Assembly: GCF_003675325.1 (NCBI RefSeq) | Contig: NZ_CP033073.1 | Location: 620,001-684,000 of the forward strand | From: Streptomyces dangxiongensis | Lineage (GTDB): Bacteria; Actinomycetota; Actinomycetes; Streptomycetales; Streptomycetaceae | DNA: 64,000 nt | Direction: 5' to 3' | Part shown: positions 8,423 to 16,305 of the stretch, in pieces | Position numbering within the stretch: the first letter of the stretch is position 1 | Layout of the letters: each line of letters begins with the position of its first letter | Notes under the pieces: model-generated | Database searches by the model: none | Told to the model about the DNA's origin: nothing | Seen by the model: only the letters and a program-made list of their open reading frames with translations | Made by a program: the position numbers and the translations under genes

Positions 8423-8986
8423 ATGGCCCGTACCGCCCTGCGCCTGCCCGCGGTGCTGCGTACCACGAGGAAGCGGCCCGTGACCGAGGAGCCCCGGCCG
8501 CAGCAGCCCGCGCGGCGGCACGCGCTGCCGCTGCCCGTCCGGCTGCTGGCGGTCCTGGCCGCGTTCGCGTTCATGGTGGCGTTCGCCGTCGTGCTGGCCC
8601 GGATCACGCTCCAGCCGTCCCCCGCGTCGGTGTCCCTGACGCACAGCAACCTGCACCCGGGCAGCTCGCTGAGGGCCTATCTGGAGCACGCGCCGATACG
8701 GGACGCGCTCCGCCAGGTCGGTGGGAACGTGCTGCTCGGAGTGCCGTTCGGGGTTCTGGTGCCGGTCCTCGCGCCGCGCGCCCGGGGGATGCTCCACGTC
8801 CTGGTGCTGACGGCGCTGGTGATGCTGATGGTGGAGCTGGTCCAGGGGGCACTGATCACCGGACGGGCCTTCGACATCGATGACGTCATCCTCAACACGA
8901 CCGGGGCGCTGCTGGGTTGGCTGCTGCTCGGGCGGCGGCTCGGGCGCGGGGTGCACCGGCGTGTGCCCGAGTCCCCGGCCGAGTAA
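8423..8986 (+). CDS. VanZ family membrane protein
   Basis: A 187-residue protein with four hydrophobic segments. The VanZ signature lies in the core: RDALRQVGGNVLLGVPFGVLVP, then VMLMVELVQG and FDIDDVILNTTGALLGWLL. VanZ of Enterococcus gives low-level teicoplanin resistance by an unresolved mechanism, while most homologues are uncharacterised. The start has GGAGG five bases upstream. The first 40 residues are basic and Pro/Arg-rich and lie before the first membrane helix. Confidence 0.9.
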   Translation: MARTALRLPAVLRTTRKRPVTEEPRPQQPARRHALPLPVRLLAVLAAFAFMVAFAVVLARITLQPSPASVSLTHSNLHPGSSLRAYLEHAPIRDALRQVGGNVLLGVPFGVLVPVLAPRARGMLHVLVLTALVMLMVELVQGALITGRAFDIDDVILNTTGALLGWLLLGRRLGRGVHRRVPESPAE

Positions 8987-9013
8987 TGGCGGCAACAGGT
9001 CCGTACCAGAGTA

Positions 9014-9042
9014 TTGACGGCCCCTTAACTCAACTCTTAAAT
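9014..9042 (+). promoter_or_regulatory. Sigma70/HrdB-type promoter for the GH16 glucanase
   Basis: TTGACG (9014-9019) and TTAAAT (9037-9042) are separated by exactly 17 bases, 44 bases before the start codon at 9086. This is close to the vegetative consensus and lies in a locally AT-rich stretch. Confidence 0.65.
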
Positions 9043-9085
9043 CAAGAGGCATCACATTCGCTCCCCCCACATCGAACGGAGAGCC

Positions 9086-10321
9086 ATGGCCTCCCCGCGT
9101 GTGCTCCGCAGATGTCTCCTCGCCGCTCTGTCCGCCGCTCTGATCGGCTCCGCCGCCGTCGGCCCCGCGCGGGCGCAGACCGCCGCCCCCGCGGCAGCGG
9201 CCGCCGCCACCTTCTCGGACACCTTCGACGGGCCCGCGGGCGCCGCGGTCGACTCCTCGAAGTGGACCCTGGAGATCGGTGACAACGTCAACAACCACGA
9301 ACGGCAGTACTACACGTCCGGCACGAAGAACGCGGCCCTGGACGGCCAGGGCCATCTGGTGATCACGGCCCGGAAGGAGAACCCGGCCGGCTACCAGTGC
9401 TGGTACGGAAGCTGCCAGTACACCTCGGCCCGGCTGAACACGGCCGGCAAGTTCCAGGCCACCTACGGCCATGTGGAAGCCCGGATGAAGATCCCGCGCG
9501 GGCAGGGCATGTGGCCCGCGTTCTGGATGCTCGGCACGCCGGTCAACTGGCCGGACTCGGGTGAGATCGACGTGATGGAGAACGTCGGCTTCGAGCCCTC
9601 GACCGTGCACGGCACCATCCACGGCCCCGGCTACTCCGGCTCGGGCGGCATAGGCGCCGGCTACACCCTGCCGGGCGGGCAGGCCTTCGCGGACGCCTTT
9701 CACACCTTCGCCGTCGACTGGGCGCCCGGCTCGATCACCTGGTCGGTGGACGGCACCGTCTACGAGCGGCGCACCCCTGCCGACCTCGGCGGGAAGACGT
9801 GGGTGTACGACAACAAGCCGTTCTTCCTGATCCTGAACCTCGCGGTAGGCGGCTACTGGCCCGGCGACCCGGACGGCTCCACCCGGTTCCCCCAGGAGCT
9901 GGTGGTGGACTCGGTGTCCGTGACGACCGCCGGCAGCCCCTCCGGTGTGCCGGTCCGGGGCCTCGCCGGCAAGTGCGCCGACATCGCCGGCGCGAACAGC
10001 GCCAACGGCACGCCGGTCCAGCTCTACGACTGCAACGGCACCCCCGCGCAGCAGTGGACCGTCGGCTCGGACGGCACGCTCCGCGCGCTCGGCAAGTGCC
10101 TGGACGCGACGGGCAACGGCACGGCCGACGGCACGACCGTCCAGTTGTGGGACTGCACCGGCGGACCCAACCAGAAGTGGACCGTCACGGCGGCGCACGA
10201 CATCGTCAACCCGCAGGCGAACAAGTGCCTCGACGTCACCGGGAACAACTCGGCCAACGGCACCCGGCTGCAGCTCTGGACGTGCTCGGGCGGCGCCAAC
10301 CAGAAGTGGACGGTCGGCTGA
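9086..10321 (+). CDS. Secreted GH16 endo-beta-1,3-glucanase with C-terminal ricin-type (CBM13) domain
   Basis: A 411-residue exported enzyme. A Sec-type signal peptide ends near PARAQTAAP. The GH16 jelly roll spans about residues 45-285, with the catalytic motif GEIDVMENVG (ExDxxE: nucleophile, assisting Asp, acid/base) and WPAFWMLG. This motif groups it with bacterial laminarinases. The last ~125 residues form a three-repeat ricin B lectin domain with repeated GKCADIAG/GKCLDATG/NKCLDVTG and QLWDC/QxW motifs. It should hydrolyse beta-1,3-glucans outside the cell while the lectin domain binds polysaccharide. It has its own promoter. Confidence 0.95.
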   Translation: MASPRVLRRCLLAALSAALIGSAAVGPARAQTAAPAAAAAATFSDTFDGPAGAAVDSSKWTLEIGDNVNNHERQYYTSGTKNAALDGQGHLVITARKENPAGYQCWYGSCQYTSARLNTAGKFQATYGHVEARMKIPRGQGMWPAFWMLGTPVNWPDSGEIDVMENVGFEPSTVHGTIHGPGYSGSGGIGAGYTLPGGQAFADAFHTFAVDWAPGSITWSVDGTVYERRTPADLGGKTWVYDNKPFFLILNLAVGGYWPGDPDGSTRFPQELVVDSVSVTTAGSPSGVPVRGLAGKCADIAGANSANGTPVQLYDCNGTPAQQWTVGSDGTLRALGKCLDATGNGTADGTTVQLWDCTGGPNQKWTVTAAHDIVNPQANKCLDVTGNNSANGTRLQLWTCSGGANQKWTVG

Positions 10322-10330
10322 GCCGTCCGC

Positions 10331-10576
10331 TCAGTGCAGCCTCCAGGTGTACTTGTCGCCGCCCACGAAGCGGACCACGTCCGGGTCGTCCAGATCGTGG
10401 ATGGGCAGGCCGTGGGCGGCGGCGGCCTCCAGCACGTCGGTGACGGTCCGCGCCTCGCCGATCACCTCACCGTCGATCTCCATGATCCTGAACGGCGGCT
10501 CGCCCGGCCTGCCCGGGCACACACCGAGGACCAGGATCCGCGGTCGGGACATGTGGGGAACTGCTTGTTCGGTCAT
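10331..10576 (-). CDS. Conserved hypothetical protein, 81 residues
   Basis: The start at 10576 gives an 81-residue protein beginning MTEQAVPHMSRPRILVLG and ending GGDKYTWRLH. It is acidic in the middle (MEIDGEVIGEARTVTDVLEAAAAHGL) with alternating strand and helix character. I do not recognise a characterised family. It converges on the GH16 gene, with nine bases between stop codons. An upstream in-frame start at 10702 would overlap the topoisomerase remnant and is not favoured. Confidence 0.6.
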   Translation of the reverse strand: MTEQAVPHMSRPRILVLGVCPGRPGEPPFRIMEIDGEVIGEARTVTDVLEAAAAHGLPIHDLDDPDVVRFVGGDKYTWRLH

Positions 10577-10639
10577 GCCATCGAGGGTAGAACGCAACCC
10601 GCCCGGGCGGGCCGTCCACCGGAGCCGTCCGGGAGACCG

Positions 10640-10844
10640 AGAACCGCCGCCTCGACGGGCCCCTGCGTGGCCGGACACGGCGACGTCGGTGCCGGTCAGC
10701 ACGCGCAGCGCCTCGTCGAGGTCGTCGCCGTGCAGGTCGTGCCAGGCCCCGCGCTCGTGGAGGCGGGGAAGCGGTCGCCGCCTCGCGCCCGCAGCGGATG
10801 CGCCGGTAGCCGGGGCCGTCGCGGGAACTGGTGCGCAGTCTCAT
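10640..10844 (-). pseudogene. Remnant of eukaryotic-type DNA topoisomerase IB
   Basis: From an ATG at 10844 the text RLRTSSRDGPGYRRIRCGR matches the start of bacterial topoisomerase IB proteins. After a frame change it continues as RLHERGAWHDLHGDDLDEAL and RVLTGTDV, which resembles the WxDLxGDDLNxYLRExTG region far downstream in an intact enzyme. About 200 residues between the two segments, and all of the catalytic C-terminus, are missing. This is pattern recognition from memory, with limited length. The ATG overlaps the stop of the upstream SDR gene (ATGA). Confidence 0.45.
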
Positions 10845-11661
10845 CGGCCTCTCAGGGCCGGCGCCAGTCGTCGCTGGTCAGATGCGAGCCGGCCTGCGGG
10901 GCCCATGCGGAGCATGCCGCCGTCCACGCTCCAGGAGGCGCCGGTGACGTAGGAGGCGTCCGGGCTCGCCAGGAAGGCGATGACGGCGGCGACCTCACGG
11001 GCGTCACCGGGCCGGCCGAGCGGCACTCCGGGACGGCTCACGGTGTGCACGTCGGTGTCCTCCTGGCCGGTCATCGGGGTGGCGATCTCGCCCGGCGCGA
11101 CCGCGTTCACGGTGATGCCGTACTCGGCCAGCTCCAGGGCCATCACCTGGGTGAGCAGGCCGAGCCCGCCCTTGGCCGCGCAGTACGGGGCCGCGCCGAC
11201 CCGGGGCTGGTGCTCGTGGACGGAGGTGACGTTGACGATCCGGCCGCCGTCACACCCTGCCGGATCATGCGCCGGGCGGCCCGCTGCCCGAGCAGGAACG
11301 GGCCGACGAGGTCGACGTCCAGGACCCGACGCACCTCAGCCGGGTCCAGGTCGAGGAATGGCGTCATCGTGCCCGTACCGGCGTTGTTGACCAGCACGTC
11401 GACGCGGCCCAGCTCCTCGCAGAGACCGTCCACGACGTCGGCGGCCTCGGGCGGCCGGGTGAGATCGAGCTGCGCGACGACGGCCCGGCGGCCGTGCGCG
11501 CGGATCTCCTTCGCGGTCTCCTCGGCGCCCTGCTCGTCGGAGTGCCAGGTGAATCCGACGTCCAGGCCCGCCTCGGCCAGCCGTACGGCGGTGGCGCGGC
11601 CGATACCGCTGTCCGCGCCGGTGACGACCGCCGTGCGGCGCGGTGCGGCTGGGCTGGGCAT
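10841..11661 (-). pseudogene. Short-chain dehydrogenase/reductase, split by a 1-bp frameshift
   Basis: The first frame (from 11661) gives VTGADSGIGRATAVRLAEAG (TGxxxGIG cofactor motif) and VDVLVNNAG. It then loses register after RRMIRQG. Restoring one G in the run near 11255-11257 yields CDGGRIVNVTSVHEH and APYCAAKGGLG, so the catalytic Ser, Tyr and Lys follow. The product continues into the second frame, MALELAEYGITVNAVAPGEI, ending at 10841. The repaired protein would be about 273 residues, a normal classical SDR. One missing base in a homopolymer is either a real null mutation or a sequencing error. Confidence 0.88.
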
Positions 11662-11809
11662 GACAGCCTCCTCACGTCCGGGTGATCACCGCAGTACCCG
11701 AGGGCGGGGCGGGCGAAACCGGTTCCCCGGGGCGTGTGGGGCGGCGTACGGGGCGTGTCGTTGCGGTTCGCCGCGCCCCCACGGGGCGCCTGGTGTGAAC
11801 CTGGTGTGC

Positions 11810-12877
11810 ATGGAACCCGTCACCGCCCTGGACCGGATCGCCTTCCTGCTGGAGCGGGCCCTCGCCCCCACCTACCGGGTACGGGCCTTCCGCACCGCCG
11901 CCCGGGTGCTCGCCGCGCTGCCCGGCGAGGAGGTGGCCCGGCGGGCCGAGGCCGGGACGCTGGAGACGCTGAAGGGCGTCGGGCCGAAGACCGCCCAGGT
12001 GGTGCGGGAAGCGCTGGCCGGCGAGGTGCCCGGCTATCTGCGCACGCTGGAGGAGGAGGCCGGTGCGCCGGCCCCGGCGGACGGCCCCGGCGCCGCGCTG
12101 CGGGCACTGATCCGCGGGGACTGCCACACCCACTCGGACTGGTCCGACGGGGGCAGCCCGATCGAGGAGATGGGGCGGGCGGCGGCCTGTCTCGGGCACG
12201 AGTGGACCGTGCTCACCGACCACTCGCCGCGGCTGACGGTGGCCCGCGGGCTGTCGCCGGACCGGCTGCGCGAGCAGCTTGAGGTGGTGGCGGGACTGAA
12301 CGCGCGCTGGGCGCCGTTCCGGCTGCTCACCGGCATCGAGTGCGACATCCTGGAGGACGGCTCGCTGGACCAGGAGCCGGAGCTGCTGGAGCGGCTGGAC
12401 GTCGTCGTGGTGTCGGTCCACTCCAAGCTTCGGATGGACGCCCGGTCGATGACGCGCCGGATGGTGGCCGCCGTCCGCAGTCCGCACGCCGACGTCCTCG
12501 GGCACTGCACCGGACGTCTGGTGACGGGCCGGGGGCGGCCGGAGTCGGAGTTCGACGCGGCGGAGGTGTTCGCCGCGTGCGCCGAGTCGGGCACGGCCGT
12601 GGAGATCAACAGCCGTCCGGAGCGCCTGGACCCGCCCCGGCGGCTGCTGCGCGCGGCGGTCGAGGCGGGGGTGTTGTTCGCGGTCGACACCGACGCCCAC
12701 GCACCCGGCCAGCTCGATTGGCAGATCCTCGGCTGCGCCCGGGCCGAGGAGTGCGGGGTGCCGCCCGAACGGGTGGTGACGACCTGGTCGGCCGGGGAGC
12801 TGCTGGGCTGGACGCGCGAAGGCAGGCTGCCGGCACGCGTGGCCGGGTCCGGGCGTGGTACCCGGTCGGGGAGCTGA
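11810..12877 (+). CDS. PHP-domain metal-dependent phosphoesterase with N-terminal HhH region
   Basis: A 355-residue protein resembling the N- and C-terminal parts of bacterial PolX without the polymerase. Residues 1-90 carry helix-hairpin-helix text (ETLKGVGPKTAQVVREAL). From about residue 100 a PHP domain shows metal-ligand motifs in order: CHTHSDWSDG, TDHS, GIECDIL, SVHS, HCTGR and DTDAHA. PHP domains use two or three metals for phosphoester hydrolysis. The role could be DNA-end processing or small-molecule phosphatase activity. It lies 17 bases before the HAD gene, with which it probably shares a transcript. Confidence 0.9.
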   Translation: MEPVTALDRIAFLLERALAPTYRVRAFRTAARVLAALPGEEVARRAEAGTLETLKGVGPKTAQVVREALAGEVPGYLRTLEEEAGAPAPADGPGAALRALIRGDCHTHSDWSDGGSPIEEMGRAAACLGHEWTVLTDHSPRLTVARGLSPDRLREQLEVVAGLNARWAPFRLLTGIECDILEDGSLDQEPELLERLDVVVVSVHSKLRMDARSMTRRMVAAVRSPHADVLGHCTGRLVTGRGRPESEFDAAEVFAACAESGTAVEINSRPERLDPPRRLLRAAVEAGVLFAVDTDAHAPGQLDWQILGCARAEECGVPPERVVTTWSAGELLGWTREGRLPARVAGSGRGTRSGS

Positions 12878-12894
12878 GGACGAAAGGACCCCGT

Positions 12895-13557
12895 ATGGAC
12901 CGCGCCGCCGTGTTCGACGTCGACGGAACCCTCGTCGACACCAATCACCTGCACGTCGTGACCTGGTGGGAGGCGTTCCGGCAGGCGGGTCACGACGTGC
13001 CCATGCACGCCGTGCACCGGGCCGTCGGGCTGGGCTCCGATGACCTGGTCGCCCATCTGTTCGGCGACGACCGGGACAAGGAGCAGGACGCCGCGCTGAG
13101 CGACGCGCACAAGGCGCTGTACGGCCAGTACTTCGACCGGCTGCCCGCCCTGCCGGGTGCGGCGGAGCTGCTGCGGCGGCTGCGCGCGGACGGCTGGACG
13201 GTGGTCCTCGCCACCTCGGCGAGCGGTGCCGAGCTGGGCGCGCTGCGCCGGGCGATCGGCGCGGACGACGCCATCACGGACACGGCGAGCGCCGACGACG
13301 TGCGGGAGGGCAAGCCGGCCCCGGAGCCCGTGGAACACGCGCTGGAGCTGGCCGGGGCCCCGGCCTCCCGGGCGGTGTTCGTCGGGGACACCGTCTGGGA
13401 CATGCAGGCGGGCAGCACGGCCGGCGTCCGCTGTGTGGGGGTGCTGTGCGGCGGGATCCCCCGGGCCGACCTGGAGGAGGCGGGTGCCGAGACCGTGTAC
13501 GCCGACCCGGCCGACCTGCTGGACCGTCTGGCGGAGAGCCCGTTCGGCGGGGAGTGA
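12895..13557 (+). CDS. HAD family hydrolase (phosphoglycolate phosphatase-like)
   Basis: A 220-residue HAD-superfamily protein with all four motifs: FDVDGTLVDT (nucleophile Asp), LATSASG (motif II Ser), GKPAPEP (motif III Lys) and FVGDTVWDMQAG (motif IV acidic pair). A helical cap between motifs I and II identifies subfamily IA (beta-phosphoglucomutase/Gph-like). It likely dephosphorylates a small sugar phosphate or 2-phosphoglycolate in the cytosol. Start 12895 has GAAAGGA upstream. Confidence 0.9.
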   Translation: MDRAAVFDVDGTLVDTNHLHVVTWWEAFRQAGHDVPMHAVHRAVGLGSDDLVAHLFGDDRDKEQDAALSDAHKALYGQYFDRLPALPGAAELLRRLRADGWTVVLATSASGAELGALRRAIGADDAITDTASADDVREGKPAPEPVEHALELAGAPASRAVFVGDTVWDMQAGSTAGVRCVGVLCGGIPRADLEEAGAETVYADPADLLDRLAESPFGGE

Positions 13558-13734
13558 CGCAGGTCATGCGGGCGGGTGGAACACCCCAGGGTTGTTGCCC
13601 GTTGAACCAACTGTGGGTGTGGACGGGACAGTGTCCCCGGGCCTCACCTTCTGCCCACAGGGACGATCGTCCGGCTGAAGCCCTGTGGAGCGTCTCGCCG
13701 CGAGGCGACCGCCGTCCGCACCCACCTTCGACCG
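13558..13734. other. Intergenic region before the terminator, no gene assigned
   Basis: No convincing coding frame is seen. The stretch GGTTGTTGCCCGTTGAACC (13592-13610) can fold on its outer four bases, and TCGCC/GGCGA pair near 13694-13707. Because a strong hairpin ends the region, a small RNA or structured 3' UTR of the HAD transcript is possible but unproven. Confidence 0.25.
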
Positions 13735-13766
13735 CCCCGGCCGTGATTCCCCCGTCACGGCCGGGG
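13735..13766. terminator. Bidirectional terminator hairpin
   Basis: CCCCGGCCGTGA pairs perfectly with TCACGGCCGGGG (12 bp) around an eight-base C-rich loop. It sits between the convergent HAD and alpha/beta-hydrolase genes, 24 bases past the hydrolase stop. Confidence 0.8.
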
Positions 13767-13789
13767 CTCTTCCGTGCCCGGCGGCCCGT

Positions 13790-14668
13790 TCACCTGCCGG
13801 TGCGCTCCGCCCCGGCAGGTACGGCCGCCCGCCCGGTCCCGGGACCGAGGAATTCCCGCAGGTCCGCCGTGAGCAGCTCCGCGTGTGTGGTGAACAGGCC
13901 GTGACCGCCGTTCTCGTAGACCTTCAGGGTGCCGTCGGGCACCAGGCGTGCCGCCCGCTCACCGGTCAGCCCCACCGGCGCCGAGGTGTCGTGGGTGCCG
14001 TGCACGACCAGCACCGGGACGCCGACCGTGGGCAGCTCGGCGGTGAGGTCCAGGCCGGCGACCACGGCCCGGACACCGTTCGAGGCGCGCGGCGTGGCGG
14101 TGAGGCAGCGGTCGATCAGATGGCGGACGTACTCCGGTGAGACCTCGTTGCCGGGCCGGTGCACGGCGAAGAAGTCGTCCGCCGAGGCGGCGAAGTACGC
14201 CGCCCGGTCACGCCGGAACACCTCGTCGTCGGCCTGGACGACCGCCGGGTCCACCCCCGCCGGCAGGCCCGGCGAGCGGACCAGGCCCGGGGAGACCCCG
14301 GCGACCAGGGCGGCCCGGGCCACGCGCGCGCTGCCGTGCCGGGTCAGACAGCGGACCACCTCGGCCGTGCCGACCGAGTGCCCGACCAGGGTGACCTCGC
14401 GCAGGTCCAGATGGTCGAGCAGGCCGTGCAGGTCGTCGGCGAGGGTGTCCAGGTCGTAGCCCGTCCAGGTGTCCTCGGACCGGCCGTGGCCCCGCCGGTC
14501 CAGGCCGACACAGCGGTAACCGGCCTCCGCGAGCGGCAGCATCTGGTGCTCACACATGTCGTGGCCGAGATAGGCACTGGCGGCGAAGACGGCGACGGGC
14601 CCGGTGGCGGGGCCGTGGTCGGCGTAGTGCAGACGGGCGCCGTCGACGGGACTGGCGAAGTACGGCAT
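13790..14668 (-). CDS. Alpha/beta-fold hydrolase (haloperoxidase-like)
   Basis: A 292-residue single-domain hydrolase. The nucleophile elbow is GHSVG, the acid is in VVHGTHDTSAP, and the catalytic His is in GGHGLFTTH. The oxyanion-side segment lies after FAASAYLGHDMC. VGLDRRGHGRSED is typical of non-heme chloroperoxidase/esterase relatives. The start at 14668 has GAGGAGG upstream; a longer frame from 14776 is unlikely. The substrate is not inferable. Confidence 0.88.
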   Translation of the reverse strand: MPYFASPVDGARLHYADHGPATGPVAVFAASAYLGHDMCEHQMLPLAEAGYRCVGLDRRGHGRSEDTWTGYDLDTLADDLHGLLDHLDLREVTLVGHSVGTAEVVRCLTRHGSARVARAALVAGVSPGLVRSPGLPAGVDPAVVQADDEVFRRDRAAYFAASADDFFAVHRPGNEVSPEYVRHLIDRCLTATPRASNGVRAVVAGLDLTAELPTVGVPVLVVHGTHDTSAPVGLTGERAARLVPDGTLKVYENGGHGLFTTHAELLTADLREFLGPGTGRAAVPAGAERTGR

Positions 14669-14859
14669 GGGGGCCTCCTCGGGTCGCGGTGCGGGCCGAC
14701 GGCGGGACGGGACGTCCGCCGTGCTCGGTGATCCGATGGTTCCGCGAGGAGGGCCGCGCGGTCGATTACCCGTCACGTCATGCCGACGTGTGCGGGCACG
14801 GTGCCCGGGTACCCGGCCGCTCGTCCCAGCCTCCGCCGTGACGACGAGAGGGGCCGAAG

Positions 14860-15891
14860 GTGAGCAGTTCAGTGGGCAGCAGGGTCGTCGTGACCGGCGC
14901 CACCGGCAATGTCGGGACGAGCGTCGTGCGTCTGCTCTCGGAGGATCCCGCCGTCAAGTCGGTGCGGGGACTGGCCCGGCGGACACCCGAGTGGTCGCCG
15001 GCGAAGACCGAGTGGTCGGCCGTCGACCTGGCCTCGGACCGGGCGAACCTCGCGGAGCGCTTCGAGGGCGCCGACGCCGTGATCCATCTGGCCTGGGCGT
15101 TCCAGCCGACCCACGACCCGGCCACCACCTGGCGGACCAACGTGCTCGGCAGCATCCGGGTGTTCGAGGCGGTCGCCGCGGCCCGGGTGCCGGTGCTGGT
15201 GCACGCCTCCTCCGTCGGGGCGTACTCGCCGGGACCGAAGCACCGCGCCGTGGACGAGACCTGGCCGACGCACGGCTGGCCGGACGCCGCCTACTGCCGG
15301 GAGAAGGCCTACCTGGAGCGCACCCTGGACGTGTTCGAGCGCGACCACCCCGAGGTGCGGGTGGTCCGCATGCGCCCCGCGTTCCTGTTCAAGTGGCAGT
15401 CGGCGAGCGAGCAGCGGCGGATCTTCGGCGGGCGGTTCCTGCCCGGTCCGCTGGCCCGGCCGGAGCTGCTGCCGTTCCTGCCGGACGTCCCCGGCCTGCG
15501 GGTGCAGGCGCTGCACACGGACGACGCCGCCGAGGCCTACCGGCTCGCGGTGCACACGGACACCGCACGCGGCCCCTTCAACCTGGCCGCCGATCCCCCG
15601 CTCGACGCGGGCGTGCTCGCCGAGCTGCTCGGCTCGCGGCCGGTGCGGCTGCCGCGTACGGCGGTCCGGTCCGCGATCGCCGCCGCGTGGGGGCTGCACC
15701 TGCTGCCCGCCTCACCGCACCTGTTCGACGCCGTGCTGCGGCTGCCGATGATGGACAGCGGCCGGGCCCGCACCGAGCTGGGCTGGCAGCCGCGCCACAC
15801 GGCGACCGAGGTCCTCCAGGAGTTCCTGGACGGCTTCCAGAAGGGCGGCGGCATGGAGACCGAGCCGTTGCGGGGACGCAAGGTCGGCTGA
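14860..15891 (+). CDS. NAD-dependent epimerase/dehydratase family protein
   Basis: A 343-residue extended SDR from a GTG start. The Rossmann motif is VTGATGNVGTSVVRLL. The catalytic region HASSVGAYSPG (Ser) precedes YCREKAYLE, which supplies the Tyr-x-x-x-Lys pair. A substrate-binding half follows, with RMRPAFLFKWQSASEQRR. Proteins of this type are often annotated as nucleoside-diphosphate-sugar epimerases, but many act on other substrates. The neighbours do not indicate a pathway. Confidence 0.88.
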   Translation: MSSSVGSRVVVTGATGNVGTSVVRLLSEDPAVKSVRGLARRTPEWSPAKTEWSAVDLASDRANLAERFEGADAVIHLAWAFQPTHDPATTWRTNVLGSIRVFEAVAAARVPVLVHASSVGAYSPGPKHRAVDETWPTHGWPDAAYCREKAYLERTLDVFERDHPEVRVVRMRPAFLFKWQSASEQRRIFGGRFLPGPLARPELLPFLPDVPGLRVQALHTDDAAEAYRLAVHTDTARGPFNLAADPPLDAGVLAELLGSRPVRLPRTAVRSAIAAAWGLHLLPASPHLFDAVLRLPMMDSGRARTELGWQPRHTATEVLQEFLDGFQKGGGMETEPLRGRKVG

Positions 15892-15948
15892 GCACATCAC
15901 CCTGACCCACAGTTCGAGTTGTCGAGTCGAAGAGGAGTGGAGAACGCC

Positions 15949-16212
15949 ATGGCGGTGCAGGAACCCGGTGGCACGTCCGGAGCCGAGGAGCGGCCGATAC
16001 CCAGGGACATGCCCGATCAGCAGGCAGGTCCCGACGAGGACCCGTTGGACGTCGTACCGGGGCACGCGCCCGGCGAGGCGCCGGACGGGAACGCCGTGCC
16101 GGACGAGGGCTCCGTGCCGGACACCGACGAGGCCGGCAGCGGCCCCCGGGGCGCCCCGCGGCAGGGCACGGTGCATCCGGAGCATCCCGGGGCGCAGGAA
16201 CCGTCGGACTGA
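15949..16212 (+). CDS. Small hydrophilic, probably disordered protein
   Basis: An 87-residue protein rich in Pro, Glu, Asp and Gly, with no hydrophobic core or cysteine. It starts MAVQEPGGTSGAEERP after an AGAGGAG ribosome site and ends HPGAQEPSD. It lies 57 bases after the epimerase gene and may share its transcript. The composition suggests an intrinsically disordered, heat-soluble protein. I do not recognise a family. Confidence 0.6.
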   Translation: MAVQEPGGTSGAEERPIPRDMPDQQAGPDEDPLDVVPGHAPGEAPDGNAVPDEGSVPDTDEAGSGPRGAPRQGTVHPEHPGAQEPSD

Positions 16213-16226
16213 GCTCTGCGCCCCGA

Positions 16227-16252
16227 GGTCCGTACGGTCCTCCGTGCGGACC
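16227..16252. terminator. Hairpin between convergent small-ORF and ROK genes
   Basis: GGTCCGTACGG pairs with CCGTGCGGACC (11 bp with one U-G wobble) around a TCCT loop, 15 bases after the stop at 16212. Confidence 0.7.
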
Positions 16253-16305
16253 TCCGTGCGGCCTGCGCTTGGCCTTCGTACGGAGACCTCTGCGCGGGCG
16301 CCGGA

